Shown: positions 1 to 5,617, numbered from the stretch's first letter. The stretch: DNA of 5,617 nucleotides from Candidatus Gerdarchaeota archaeon (GCA_016839405.1 JAEOUJ010000314.1:1-5617), one strand, 5' to 3'. The notes: generated by a model from the letters alone, not told the origin. Numbers and translations are program-made.

Positions 1-647
1 ACATTCAATAAATTGGTAATATTGCGATATTTGTATTGAGCTTGTACAAATGCATATTCTGGATATTGTTCTAAAATTGCTACAAAATGTTCCAATATAT
101 CTTTAGTTGGTATATGATCAACATCAAGTAAGAAAATATAATCTGCATCTGATTTCTCTAGAACACGGTTAACAATGCCTGCCTTGAAAGATCTTACTTC
201 ACCATAGTAATAATATGCATTATAATTGCTAACTATTTTTTCACAAGCTTTAGCATATTTTGGATTTGAGTTATCATCTCCTACCCAAACTTCATAGTTT
301 GGATATGTTAATTTGCTACAACCTTCTAATGTTTCTTCAAGCATGTGTTGGGTTACATTATGAATAGGTATCACAACATCTACTTTGGGAGGTTTAGACA
401 ATTTTCGGATATCATAATCAATTCTGCCAACTTCCAATAATCCATCTATTAGCTGTACCATAAAATATGTTGCATATAATGGACCTAGTAATTCAAAAAA
501 TAGTGCTATTAAATTTAATGCAAAACCAACTGCTCTAATCTCATTAAATCTTATTATTAGCGCTGCTATCGATGAACCAAAATAAATTAAGAAGATTAGA
601 TAGAACAAAATGCCTAATGTATGGTTAATGATTTTTCCCCACTTCAT
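1..647 (-). CDS. Family 2 glycosyltransferase, membrane-anchored, BcsA/cellulose-synthase-like (partial, C-terminus outside window)
   Basis: Reading the minus strand from ATG at 647-645 gives 215 residues that run off the window edge. Two hydrophobic segments (about residues 10-33 and 40-71) come first, then a soluble GT-A domain. It opens with VDVVIPIHN (89-97) and continues with GDD (123-125), FKAGIVN (154-160, matching the KAGxLN element of processive GT2 enzymes), the metal/nucleotide-sugar DxD in LLDVDH (173-178) and QAQYKYRN (202-209), which sits where BcsA-like enzymes have their TPQ-type motif. The later QxxRW motif and further membrane helices would lie beyond base 1. The family transfers sugars from nucleotide-sugars, often building or exporting a surface polysaccharide; the sugar is unknown here. 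Start: two consecutive ATGs (650 and 647) follow a GGTG Shine-Dalgarno at 657-654; the second has better spacing. The frame is open back to a TAA at 752-750, with a TTG at 737 that has no ribosome site, so a 30-residue basic extension is possible but less likely. Confidence 0.88.
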   Translation of the reverse strand, partial: MKWGKIINHTLGILFYLIFLIYFGSSIAALIIRFNEIRAVGFALNLIALFFELLGPLYATYFMVQLIDGLLEVGRIDYDIRKLSKPPKVDVVIPIHNVTQHMLEETLEGCSKLTYPNYEVWVGDDNSNPKYAKACEKIVSNYNAYYYYGEVRSFKAGIVNRVLEKSDADYIFLLDVDHIPTKDILEHFVAILEQYPEYAFVQAQYKYRNITNLLN

Positions 648-679
648 CATCAACACCAATAGATTATCCAAATTTTTCT

Positions 680-691
680 GTATTTTTTTAA
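680..691 (-). promoter_or_regulatory. Possible TATA box for the glycosyltransferase gene
   Basis: On the minus strand TTAAAAAAATAC lies about 35-40 bases before the ATG and is preceded by GGAA, similar to the GGAA-TATA arrangement upstream of the 84-residue gene. A transcription start near 660 would leave a short leader still containing the GGTG ribosome site. AT-rich sequence makes chance matches common, so this is tentative. Nothing else is seen in the 648-781 gap. Confidence 0.3.
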
Positions 692-781
692 TTCCGCTTT
701 TTATGAGCTTAATTTTAACAGTTTTCCCCAAAGCCAAGATTTGTTTAGATTAATTGAATAACCAATATGAAACTAAACTCA

Positions 782-1036
782 CTATGGTTTTTTTATTTTC
801 TCTAAACCCTGCCATTTATGTTCAGGATCTGGTATAAATGTCAAACCAACACCATATCCAGCTCCTGAGGTTACTCCTGTAAGGAATTTATAATCAACAT
901 CAAAGGTATATTTTGAGCTTTCTACTAACCATCCTCCTGGAATAGCTGCTCTTCTAATATAATAGTAAAAGGATTCACTCTTTTTCTCTTCTAAATATTC
1001 CCACTCTAATTTTGTATAACCATCGAATTTAGGCAT
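782..1036 (-). CDS. Small protein of unknown function, 84 residues
   Basis: I do not recognise a characterised family. The protein begins MPKFDGYTKLEWEYLEEKK, and it is rich in Trp, Tyr and Gly. Two stretches look like conserved motifs: IPGGWLVES (about residues 32-40) and GVGLTFIPDPEHKW (about 62-75), the second like the end of small PGGWLV...FVPDPxHxW proteins I associate with scattered bacterial genomes; that resemblance is from memory and is not certain. There is no signal peptide or membrane segment, so it is probably cytosolic. It appears to be a real gene because it has its own TATA-like box (1082-1087) and a Shine-Dalgarno stretch GGAAGCTGGAG just before the ATG. It ends with TAG followed immediately by an in-frame TGA, a double stop. 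It stands in a different direction from the methyltransferase genes and ends 131 bases before the glycosyltransferase start, so no functional link is shown. Confidence 0.65.
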   Translation of the reverse strand: MPKFDGYTKLEWEYLEEKKSESFYYYIRRAAIPGGWLVESSKYTFDVDYKFLTGVTSGAGYGVGLTFIPDPEHKWQGLEKIKKP

Positions 1037-1081
1037 ACTCCAGCTTCCTGTAAAATTCTACTAGGAAATGGATACATTACC

Positions 1082-1087
1082 TTTATA
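1082..1087 (-). promoter_or_regulatory. TATA box of the 84-residue gene
   Basis: On the minus strand the sequence reads AAAGGAATATAAAGG; TATAAA is an archaeal TATA-box match and the AAAGGAA before it fits a BRE. The centre is about 49 bases before the ATG at 1036, which predicts a leader of around 22 bases, long enough for the GGAAG/GGAG ribosome site. Confidence 0.5.
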
Positions 1088-1113
1088 TTCCTTTGTTAAT
1101 TGAGAAAACAACG

Positions 1114-1134
1114 ATAAATTAAAAACTAATTTAT
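1114..1134. repeat. 8-base inverted repeat with 5-base spacer, possible operator
   Basis: ATAAATTA (1114-1121) and TAATTTAT (1127-1134) are exact reverse complements around the spacer AAAAC. It overlaps the candidate TATA region of the HEAT-repeat gene, where archaeal dimeric repressors commonly bind. The arms are purely A/T, so a chance origin cannot be excluded. Confidence 0.3.
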
Positions 1135-1149
1135 TAACCAATTACGTTA

Positions 1150-1893
1150 GTGATTGTATTGTCTGCTGAATGCCCTATTAAAAGAAATATTTCCTTACTT
1201 TCTAATTCTGACCCAGAGATTAGAAGACAAGCTGTAGAAACATTAGGCAGATGTATGAATAAAGTTGCAGTTCAACCATTAATTAAGTTATATGGAACTG
1301 AACGAGATATTTTAGTTCGTCAAGCAATTATTTTATCTCTTTCACTCCTTGGTGGAGAAGGTGTTCTGCCTATTCTATTAGAAGTATTAAAAAATGATTC
1401 TGATTTAGAAAGCCGAAGAAATGCAGCTGGTGGATTAAGATTTTTTGGTAGTATGATTAAAGGATCAGATTTAATTGATTTAATAATCAACGAAAAAGAC
1501 ACTGCTGTTAGAAATGTATTAGTTGGTACAGTTATCTACTTGCGCGATGAAACTCTTATTCCAAAATTAATGGATTTATTTGATTCTCATAAAAATATAG
1601 AATTAAAAGGATGCTTACTAGAAATCATTGGTACTTATGATAATAAACAAGCTAAAGATTTACTCATTAATTCTGTTGCTGATGATATTCCTGAAGAATT
1701 GCGATTAATTGCTACAAAAGCAATGGGAAAACTAGATGATGTCAAGCTTATCCCTCACATTTATGAAGTCTATAAAAATGATGGATCTAGTGAAATAGTT
1801 GAATGTGCTGAAAAAATACTATATGAATATACAATCTTATTGGGATATGCTACCATTGATCAGATGGTGATTGATTTTATAAAAGAAAAATAA
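1150..1893 (+). CDS. HEAT-repeat protein, about seven repeats
   Basis: The 247-residue protein is almost entirely helical HEAT-type repeats of about 30 residues, recognisable by the pattern hydrophobic-helix, D-x-E/D-x-R-x-x-A, helix. Approximate repeats: 11-35 (SDPEIRRQAVETLG), 37-68, 69-100 (DLESRRNAAGGLRFFG), 106-133 (DTAVRNVLVGTV), 134-165, 166-197 (EELRLIATKAMGKL) and 198-233. No catalytic motif, membrane segment or signal peptide is visible. HEAT solenoids usually serve as protein-binding scaffolds; PBS-lyase-type HEAT proteins also bind chromophores or assist their lyases. The start is uncertain. GTG at 1150 gives the longest reading and suits a near-leaderless message, but the same GTGATT could act as a ribosome site for TTG at 1159, shortening the protein by three residues. 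The gene precedes the corrinoid protein by 68 bases on the same strand, so it may be co-transcribed and could be an accessory factor of the methyltransferase module; that link is inference. Confidence 0.85.
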   Translation: MIVLSAECPIKRNISLLSNSDPEIRRQAVETLGRCMNKVAVQPLIKLYGTERDILVRQAIILSLSLLGGEGVLPILLEVLKNDSDLESRRNAAGGLRFFGSMIKGSDLIDLIINEKDTAVRNVLVGTVIYLRDETLIPKLMDLFDSHKNIELKGCLLEIIGTYDNKQAKDLLINSVADDIPEELRLIATKAMGKLDDVKLIPHIYEVYKNDGSSEIVECAEKILYEYTILLGYATIDQMVIDFIKEK

Positions 1894-1961
1894 TTATCTT
1901 CTTTAAGGAAAACCTAAATACCAAAGTATTCTATTGAGTATGTATTACTGGTGGTAATTAT
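1894..1961 (+). promoter_or_regulatory. Gap before the corrinoid gene with ribosome site and weak TATA-like sequence
   Basis: The GGTGG Shine-Dalgarno at 1950-1954 lies seven bases before the ATG at 1962 and fixes that start. CCTAAATACC (1913-1922) is a weak TATA-like candidate about 45 bases before the start, so the methyltransferase genes might have their own promoter in addition to read-through from the HEAT gene. No terminator-like poly-T run is visible. Confidence 0.3.
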
Positions 1962-2597
1962 ATGAATTTTAGAGAGGAATGTCAACAAGTAATAATAAAC
2001 GGTGATGCTTTTGCAGCAAAAGAGCTTGCAGAAAAAGCGATTAAGAATAAGAAAGATTTGAATGAAGTTATAGAAGATTTTTCAACAGCAATTCGGAAAG
2101 TTGGAGATTTATTTGAGGAAGGTGAATTGTTTCTGCCACAACTAGCTCGTAGTGCTGATGCTATGGAAGCAGCAATGAATATTCTCTCTCCATTATTTGA
2201 GATGGGAAAAACTCAACGATTACTTGGTAAAGTTGTAATAGGAACAATAGAAGGGGATATTCATGATATAGGTAAAACGCTTGTTGCTACGATGCTTTCT
2301 GCTGAAGGATTTGAGGTAGCTGATTTAGGTGCTAATGTTCCTATAAGTGCTTTTATTGAAAAAGCTATTGAAATTGAAGCAGATATTATATGTATCTCTG
2401 CTTTGTTAACAACAACAATGGTTGGTCAAAAGAGGTTAATTGATCAATTAAAAGAACAAAAAATAAGAGAAAAATTCAAAGTTCTTATTGGAGGAGCACC
2501 AGTAACACAACAATGGGTTGAAGAAATTGGTGCTGATGGAACCGCAGAAAATGCAATAAGTGCTGTAAAACTAGCGAAAAAAGTTCTTGGGAAATAA
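1962..2597 (+). CDS. Corrinoid (B12)-binding methyl-carrier protein, MtxC/MttC type
   Basis: At 211 residues this has the usual length and two-part structure of methanogen/acetogen methyltransferase corrinoid proteins. Residues 1-85 form the helical cap, including LFEEGELFLPQLARSADAM (50-68), the typical stretch of the B12-binding-2 domain. Residues 87-210 form the Rossmann-like B12 domain. It carries D99-x-H101-x-x-G104 (GDIHDIGKT), in which the His is the expected lower axial cobalt ligand, then S146-A-L148 and the G177-G178 loop, completing the DxHxxG...SxL...GG signature. In this family the protein accepts a methyl group on Co(I) from a substrate-specific methyltransferase and hands it to a second methyltransferase. 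The likely donor here is the MttB-like protein at 4216 and the likely acceptor enzyme is the homocysteine methyltransferase starting 15 bases downstream. It equals the B12 module of MetH as a separate protein. The exact subfamily (trimethylamine, betaine or other) cannot be read from the sequence alone. Confidence 0.95.
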   Translation: MNFREECQQVIINGDAFAAKELAEKAIKNKKDLNEVIEDFSTAIRKVGDLFEEGELFLPQLARSADAMEAAMNILSPLFEMGKTQRLLGKVVIGTIEGDIHDIGKTLVATMLSAEGFEVADLGANVPISAFIEKAIEIEADIICISALLTTTMVGQKRLIDQLKEQKIREKFKVLIGGAPVTQQWVEEIGADGTAENAISAVKLAKKVLGK

Positions 2598-2612
2598 TTA
2601 ACTGGTGATGAA

Positions 2613-3494
2613 ATGGTAAAGCCTACAATCTTACATTTAATCAATGATAGAATTATTGTATTAGATGGTGCCATGGGGTCCTTACTTATGGCAAGAGGCT
2701 TGCCTCCAGGAAATCCACCTGAAAGTTGGAACGTTAGTAATTCTAAGAAAGTACAAGAAATACATCAAGATTATTTCAAAGCTGGTTCTGATGCTGTTTT
2801 AACTAATACTTTCGGTGGCTCAAGATTAAAACTAGAAGCTCATAATTATGGTGATAAAATAGAGGAGTTTAATCAAAAAGCTGTAGAGCTAGTTAAATCA
2901 GTTTGTCCTGATGAATGTTATATTGCAGGAGATATTGGTCCATCAGGAAAATTCTTACCTCCTCTTGGCAATGTAACAATTGATGATTTTTATGATAACT
3001 TCGTTGAACAAGCTAATATTCTAGCTAAAGCTGGTGTTGATTTCTTTTTTATTGAAACGATGGTTGATTTACTAGAAGCAGAAGCAGCTGTGAAAGCAGC
3101 AAAAAAAGTTAGTAACATACCAATTTTCGCATCAATTACTTATCAAAAAACTAAACGAGGTTACTTCACTATTATGGGAAATCCAGTTGATCAATGTTGT
3201 AAGGTTCTTGAAAAAGCAGGAGCATCTGTTATCGGAGCTAATTGTACGATTGGTAGTGAAGAAATGATAGATATAGTTCCATTATTAAAAGCTAGCACAA
3301 ATAAACCAATTAGTGTAAAACCAAATGCTGGAAAACCTCAGTTAATTAAAGGAGAAACAATTTATCCAACAACACCAAATGATTTTGCTAATGATTTAAA
3401 ACAAATGATTTCTCATGGGGCAAAAATTATAGGTGGATGTTGTGGAACTAATCCAGAATTTATTAAAATCATTACTAAACAGCTTAAGGAGTAA
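2613..3494 (+). CDS. Homocysteine S-methyltransferase, MetH N-terminal-domain type, stand-alone
   Basis: The 293 residues make a single TIM-barrel of the Hcy-binding (S-methyltransferase) family. It starts with LDGAMGSLLMARG (17-29), followed by TNTFGGSRLKL (64-74), AGDIGPSG (105-112) and FIETMVDLLEAEAAV (146-160). The three zinc-binding cysteines are in place: C211 in GANCTIG and C276-C277 in GGCCGTN. These bind zinc that activates homocysteine thiolate. The protein ends right after this domain: the pterin, B12 and activation modules of full MetH (about 1,200 residues) are absent, and the B12 and activation functions are encoded next door. It is therefore expected to take methyl from the methyl-corrinoid protein and make methionine. 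Betaine-homocysteine or S-methylmethionine methyltransferases share the fold, so a direct donor cannot be strictly excluded, but the neighbours favour the corrinoid. Start: GGTGAT at 2604-2609, complementary to the 16S tail, is three bases before ATG 2613. Confidence 0.93.
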   Translation: MVKPTILHLINDRIIVLDGAMGSLLMARGLPPGNPPESWNVSNSKKVQEIHQDYFKAGSDAVLTNTFGGSRLKLEAHNYGDKIEEFNQKAVELVKSVCPDECYIAGDIGPSGKFLPPLGNVTIDDFYDNFVEQANILAKAGVDFFFIETMVDLLEAEAAVKAAKKVSNIPIFASITYQKTKRGYFTIMGNPVDQCCKVLEKAGASVIGANCTIGSEEMIDIVPLLKASTNKPISVKPNAGKPQLIKGETIYPTTPNDFANDLKQMISHGAKIIGGCCGTNPEFIKIITKQLKE

Positions 3495-3502
3495 ATTCAT
3501 TG
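3486..3502 (+). promoter_or_regulatory. Ribosome site deciding a TTG start
   Basis: AAGGAG at 3486-3491 overlaps the end of the homocysteine methyltransferase gene and is eight bases before TTG 3500-3502. No in-frame ATG lies near this point, so TTG is the best start for the activation-domain gene and the two genes are likely translationally coupled. Confidence 0.6.
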
Positions 3503-4153
3503 AATATTTTATCTGAATTTAAATTACTACTAGATAATAATGATATTTTACAACTTTTAATTAGCAATAAAGCTAAAAATAAACCATTAAAGAAAATACC
3601 TGATTCTTTATTATATGAAATTGAGGAATTAAAAACTGTAGCTCATGAATTAATTTCTCCAAAAGCAATTTATACTTTCTTTGATAGTGAACAACTAGAA
3701 CCTAAGTTTCTTTTTAAGAAATCTGAACAAACAATACTTGCTCTATGTACAATTGGACAATCATTAGAAAACGAATCCAATAATTTGATGAAAAATAATA
3801 CACTTTCTAAAGGTGTAATTCTAGATGCAATAGCTTCTCATGCTACAGAGGTTTTAGCAGAACAATTAAATCAGCATTTAATTAAAGAAATCAATAAAAA
3901 TTACAGGGGAAAAAAATACTCTAAACGCTTTAGCCCAGGATATTGTCAATGGACAATTGAAGAAGGACAAAAATTAATTTTCAAGCTTTTACCTGCGGAA
4001 AAAATTAATGTTCAATTAACAAAATTATTTATGATGATCCCACGTAAATCAATTTCATTTGCTATAAATATTGGTGAGGAGATTGATGAATGGTTAGGTA
4101 TTCGAGAATGCGTAACATGTGAAATATCAGATTGCATTCATCGACGAATATAA
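3500..4153 (+). CDS. Stand-alone B12-dependent methionine synthase activation-domain protein
   Basis: The 217-residue protein matches the MetH C-terminal activation (reactivation) domain as a free-standing form. Helical N-terminal sequence includes SPKAIYTFFD (53-62). LALCTIGQSLENE (80-92) follows, then the S-adenosylmethionine-binding RxxPGY motif as R143-F-S-P-G147-Y148, with CQWTIEEGQKL after it, and MMIPRKSISFAINIG (178-192), a hallmark of this domain. In MetH the domain binds S-adenosylmethionine and, with an electron donor, rescues inactive Co(II) corrinoid by reductive methylation. Here the client should be the corrinoid protein of this cluster. The tail has C204-x2-C207-x4-C212 followed by HRR, which E. 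coli MetH lacks to my knowledge and which could bind a metal or Fe-S centre or act in redox chemistry. It differs from RamA-type activators, which are larger ferredoxin-like proteins. The gene starts five bases after the previous stop, a clear operon arrangement. Confidence 0.9.
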   Translation: MNILSEFKLLLDNNDILQLLISNKAKNKPLKKIPDSLLYEIEELKTVAHELISPKAIYTFFDSEQLEPKFLFKKSEQTILALCTIGQSLENESNNLMKNNTLSKGVILDAIASHATEVLAEQLNQHLIKEINKNYRGKKYSKRFSPGYCQWTIEEGQKLIFKLLPAEKINVQLTKLFMMIPRKSISFAINIGEEIDEWLGIRECVTCEISDCIHRRI

Positions 4154-4215
4154 TGATATCGCACTGTGAAAAAAAAGTTTTAGTATAGCTAATTCTTCTA
4201 TTATTAGGGATTATG
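4154..4215 (+). promoter_or_regulatory. Gap before the mttB-like gene with ribosome site and possible promoter
   Basis: AGGGA at 4206-4210 precedes two adjacent ATGs (4213 and 4216); spacing of five bases favours the second. TTTAGTATA at 4178-4186 resembles a TATA box after an A-rich stretch, but a start about 25 bases on would cut off much of the ribosome site, so read-through from the upstream genes is at least as likely. Confidence 0.3.
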
Positions 4216-4241
4216 ATGAGACCAACATTAGCTATATTGGA
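4179..4241 (+). repeat. Inverted repeat forming a potential 15-pair RNA stem around the mttB-like start codon
   Basis: TATAGCTAAT (4184-4193) is an exact reverse complement of ATTAGCTATA (4227-4236). With G-U pairs the stem extends without a break to 4179-4193 against 4227-4241. The 33-base loop contains the AGGGA ribosome site and both candidate ATG codons; the 3' arm lies inside codons 5 to 9 of the gene. It could influence translation initiation, but is AT-rich and may be chance. Confidence 0.4.
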
Positions 4242-5617
4242 TGAATCTTTGAAGAAAAAGGTTGTAACTGAAGCTTTTGAAATTCTTAATGATATTGGTG
4301 TTTTCATTGAAAATAAAGAAGCTATTGATATTTTAAATCAAGCTGGAATAAAAACTGATTCAAAAGATAATCGAACAAAAATACCTATTGATGTAATTAA
4401 AAAAGCAATAAGCACTGCTCCTAAGATGATTTCCTTATTTGATCGTGATGGGAAAGAAGTTACCAAATTAGGCGATGATAATATTTGCTTTGATCCTGGA
4501 TCTGCAGCATTAAATGTTTTAGATCCAGAAACGAATGAGATTAGATTAGGAGTAACAAAAGATTATATTGAATTTACAAAAATAGTTGAGCAATTAGAAA
4601 ATATTCATGCACAGAGTACTTCTATAATCTGCTCTGATGTACCTGAAGAAATAGCCGACAGATATCGCCTTTTTATTGCTCTTATTTATTCCCGTAAACC
4701 TGTTATAACAGGAACCTTTGAGAAAAAATCTTTTGAAAAAATGAAGGATATGCTTGTTTATATTCGTGGTGGAGAAAAGGAATTACGAAAGAAACCTTTG
4801 GCAATATTTGATGCTTGTCCATCACCACCTCTTAAATGGAGTGATTTAACTTGCCAAAGTATAATTGATGCAGCTAAATATGGCATCCCTTCAGAATTTG
4901 TTTCCATGCCAATGACAGGTGCTAATGCACCAGTTACATTATTAGGTGCTATAGTTCAACATGCAGCAGAGACACTAGCTGGTTTAGTGATAACTCAGTT
5001 AGTTTCATCTGGAGCTCCTGTAATTTGGGGTGGTTCTCCTGCAGCATTTGATATGAGAAAAGGAACAACACCTATGGGTTCTATTGATACTATGTTAATC
5101 GACCTAGGTTATGTAGAAATTGGTAAATATTTGAATCTGCCAACTCATGCTTATTTAGGTATGTCTGATGCTAAAATTTTAGATATGCAATCTGGTTTTG
5201 AAACTGGTATGGGTGCATTATTAGCGGGTATAAAAGGTGTTAATATGATTTCAGGTGCAGGTATGATTGATTTTGAAACTACTCAAAGTATCCAGAAAGT
5301 TATCATAGACAATGAGGTTTGTGGTATGATTCATAGATTTCTTAAAGGAATTGAACAAAGAGACGATCCAATAGCAAAAACTTTACTTAGAGAATTTGAT
5401 GAAAAAACCACTCATTTGCTTGCTCATGATCATACTTTGAAATGGTTTAAAGATGATCATTATATCCCATCCACTCTTATTGATAGAGCAACTAATGAAG
5501 AATGGATAAATAAAGGAAGAAAAACGATTGGTCAAAGAGCAAAAGAACGCATTCCAAAACTTCTCTCTAGTTATCCTGATATAATGCTTAAGAAAAATGA
5601 TGTTGCTGAACTCGCTA
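4216..5617 (+). CDS. MttB (trimethylamine methyltransferase) family protein, non-pyrrolysine (partial, C-terminus outside window)
   Basis: The 467 residues visible are nearly the whole of a roughly 480-500-residue MttB-family TIM-barrel. The N-terminus, MRPTLAILDESLKKKVVTEA followed by ILNDIGVFIE, is typical. Family features include the FDPGSAALNVLD stretch (92-103), PVITGTF (162-168), FVSMPMTGANAPVTL (228-242), GAPVIWGGSPAAFDMRKGTTPMG (266-288), YLGMSDAKILDMQSGFE (313-329) and GVNMISGAGMID (341-352). Pyrrolysine-type MttB has an in-frame TAG; none occurs here, so this belongs with the larger non-Pyl group that includes the glycine betaine methyltransferase MtgB. Such enzymes move a methyl group from a quaternary amine or related compound to Co(I) of a partner corrinoid protein; the substrate here is unknown. 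The partner is most likely the protein at 1962-2597. The gene follows the activation-domain gene by 62 bases. The preceding in-frame ATG at 4213 is an alternative start, adding one Met. Confidence 0.93.
   Translation, partial: MRPTLAILDESLKKKVVTEAFEILNDIGVFIENKEAIDILNQAGIKTDSKDNRTKIPIDVIKKAISTAPKMISLFDRDGKEVTKLGDDNICFDPGSAALNVLDPETNEIRLGVTKDYIEFTKIVEQLENIHAQSTSIICSDVPEEIADRYRLFIALIYSRKPVITGTFEKKSFEKMKDMLVYIRGGEKELRKKPLAIFDACPSPPLKWSDLTCQSIIDAAKYGIPSEFVSMPMTGANAPVTLLGAIVQHAAETLAGLVITQLVSSGAPVIWGGSPAAFDMRKGTTPMGSIDTMLIDLGYVEIGKYLNLPTHAYLGMSDAKILDMQSGFETGMGALLAGIKGVNMISGAGMIDFETTQSIQKVIIDNEVCGMIHRFLKGIEQRDDPIAKTLLREFDEKTTHLLAHDHTLKWFKDDHYIPSTLIDRATNEEWINKGRKTIGQRAKERIPKLLSSYPDIMLKKNDVAELA

Larger units (their letters stand above)
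1037..1149. promoter_or_regulatory. Divergent promoter region between the 84-residue gene and the HEAT-repeat gene
   Basis: This 113-base gap separates two genes reading away from each other. For the minus-strand gene, TATAAA at 1087-1082 is preceded by a purine-rich BRE-like AAAGGAA; a start about 25 bases on would leave a leader of roughly 20 bases with a ribosome site. For the plus-strand gene, ATAAATTAAAAAC (1114-1126) is a candidate TATA region, giving a start near 1142 and a very short or absent leader. An 8-base inverted repeat lies at 1114-1134. Confidence 0.5.

Noticed and set aside
651..737. Upstream extension of the glycosyltransferase from TTG 737
   Set aside because: The frame is open, but no ribosome site precedes TTG 737, whereas GGTG is correctly placed before the ATG pair at 650/647. 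Kept only as a possible alternative.
1037..1149. Cobalamin riboswitch or other structured leader upstream of the B12-related genes
   Set aside because: The gap is too short, is shared by two promoters, and shows no B12-box-like sequence; the 68-base gap before the corrinoid gene is shorter still.
1320..1502. Minus-strand open frame of 60 codons inside the HEAT gene
   Set aside because: Lies antisense to a clear repeat protein, has no ribosome site or family motif, and its composition mirrors the coding strand.
1894..1961. Small hairpin AATAC-caaa-GTATT (1917-1930) as a terminator or regulatory element
   Set aside because: Only five pairs of A/T-rich stem with no poly-T run; too weak to support.
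2444..2674. Minus-strand open frame of 76 codons across the corrinoid and homocysteine methyltransferase genes
   Set aside because: Overlaps conserved motif-bearing genes on the other strand and shows no recognisable domain.
4062..4307. Minus-strand open frame of 81 codons over the activation-domain/mttB-like junction
   Set aside because: Antisense to two well-supported genes and without motifs.
1..5617. CRISPR array, insertion sequence, tRNA or rRNA
   Set aside because: No regularly spaced direct repeats, transposase motifs, terminal inverted repeats or cloverleaf-like sequences were seen on reading both strands.

Overview
The window is AT-rich and probably archaeal. Recognisable signals include TATA-like boxes about 25 to 50 bases before start codons, and Shine-Dalgarno sites of the GGTG(AT) and AAGGAG types. 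TTG or GTG starts look likely for two genes. A low-GC anaerobic archaeon, perhaps an Asgard lineage (Heimdall- or Loki-like) or a relative of the Thermoplasmatota, would fit the gene content. That placement is inference; no ribosomal or other marker gene is present.

Layout: bases 1-647 (minus strand) hold the N-terminal part of a membrane-anchored family 2 glycosyltransferase, cut by the window edge. Bases 782-1036 (minus) hold a small 84-residue protein of unknown function. A 113-base gap (1037-1149) carries divergent promoters. On the plus strand follow a HEAT-repeat protein (1150-1893), a corrinoid-binding protein (1962-2597), a zinc-type homocysteine S-methyltransferase (2613-3494), a stand-alone methionine-synthase activation domain (3500-4153), and an MttB/trimethylamine-methyltransferase-family protein (4216 to the window end, lacking only its last residues).

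The last four plus-strand genes form a coherent corrinoid methyl-transfer module. Cobalamin-dependent methionine synthase (MetH) is a single chain of four parts: homocysteine domain, folate domain, B12 domain and activation domain. Three of these are present here as separate proteins. The folate part is missing from the window, and in its place is an MttB-family protein, a family that demethylates methylated or quaternary amines onto corrinoid proteins. The attractive reading is an amine (for example betaine)-to-homocysteine methyl transfer route built from split MetH parts. The MttB homologue has no in-frame TAG in 467 codons, so it is a non-pyrrolysine member. The HEAT protein may be a scaffold or partner of the module, or just a neighbour. 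A 15-pair potential RNA stem that places the mttB-like start codon in its loop is the main unexplained non-coding signal.
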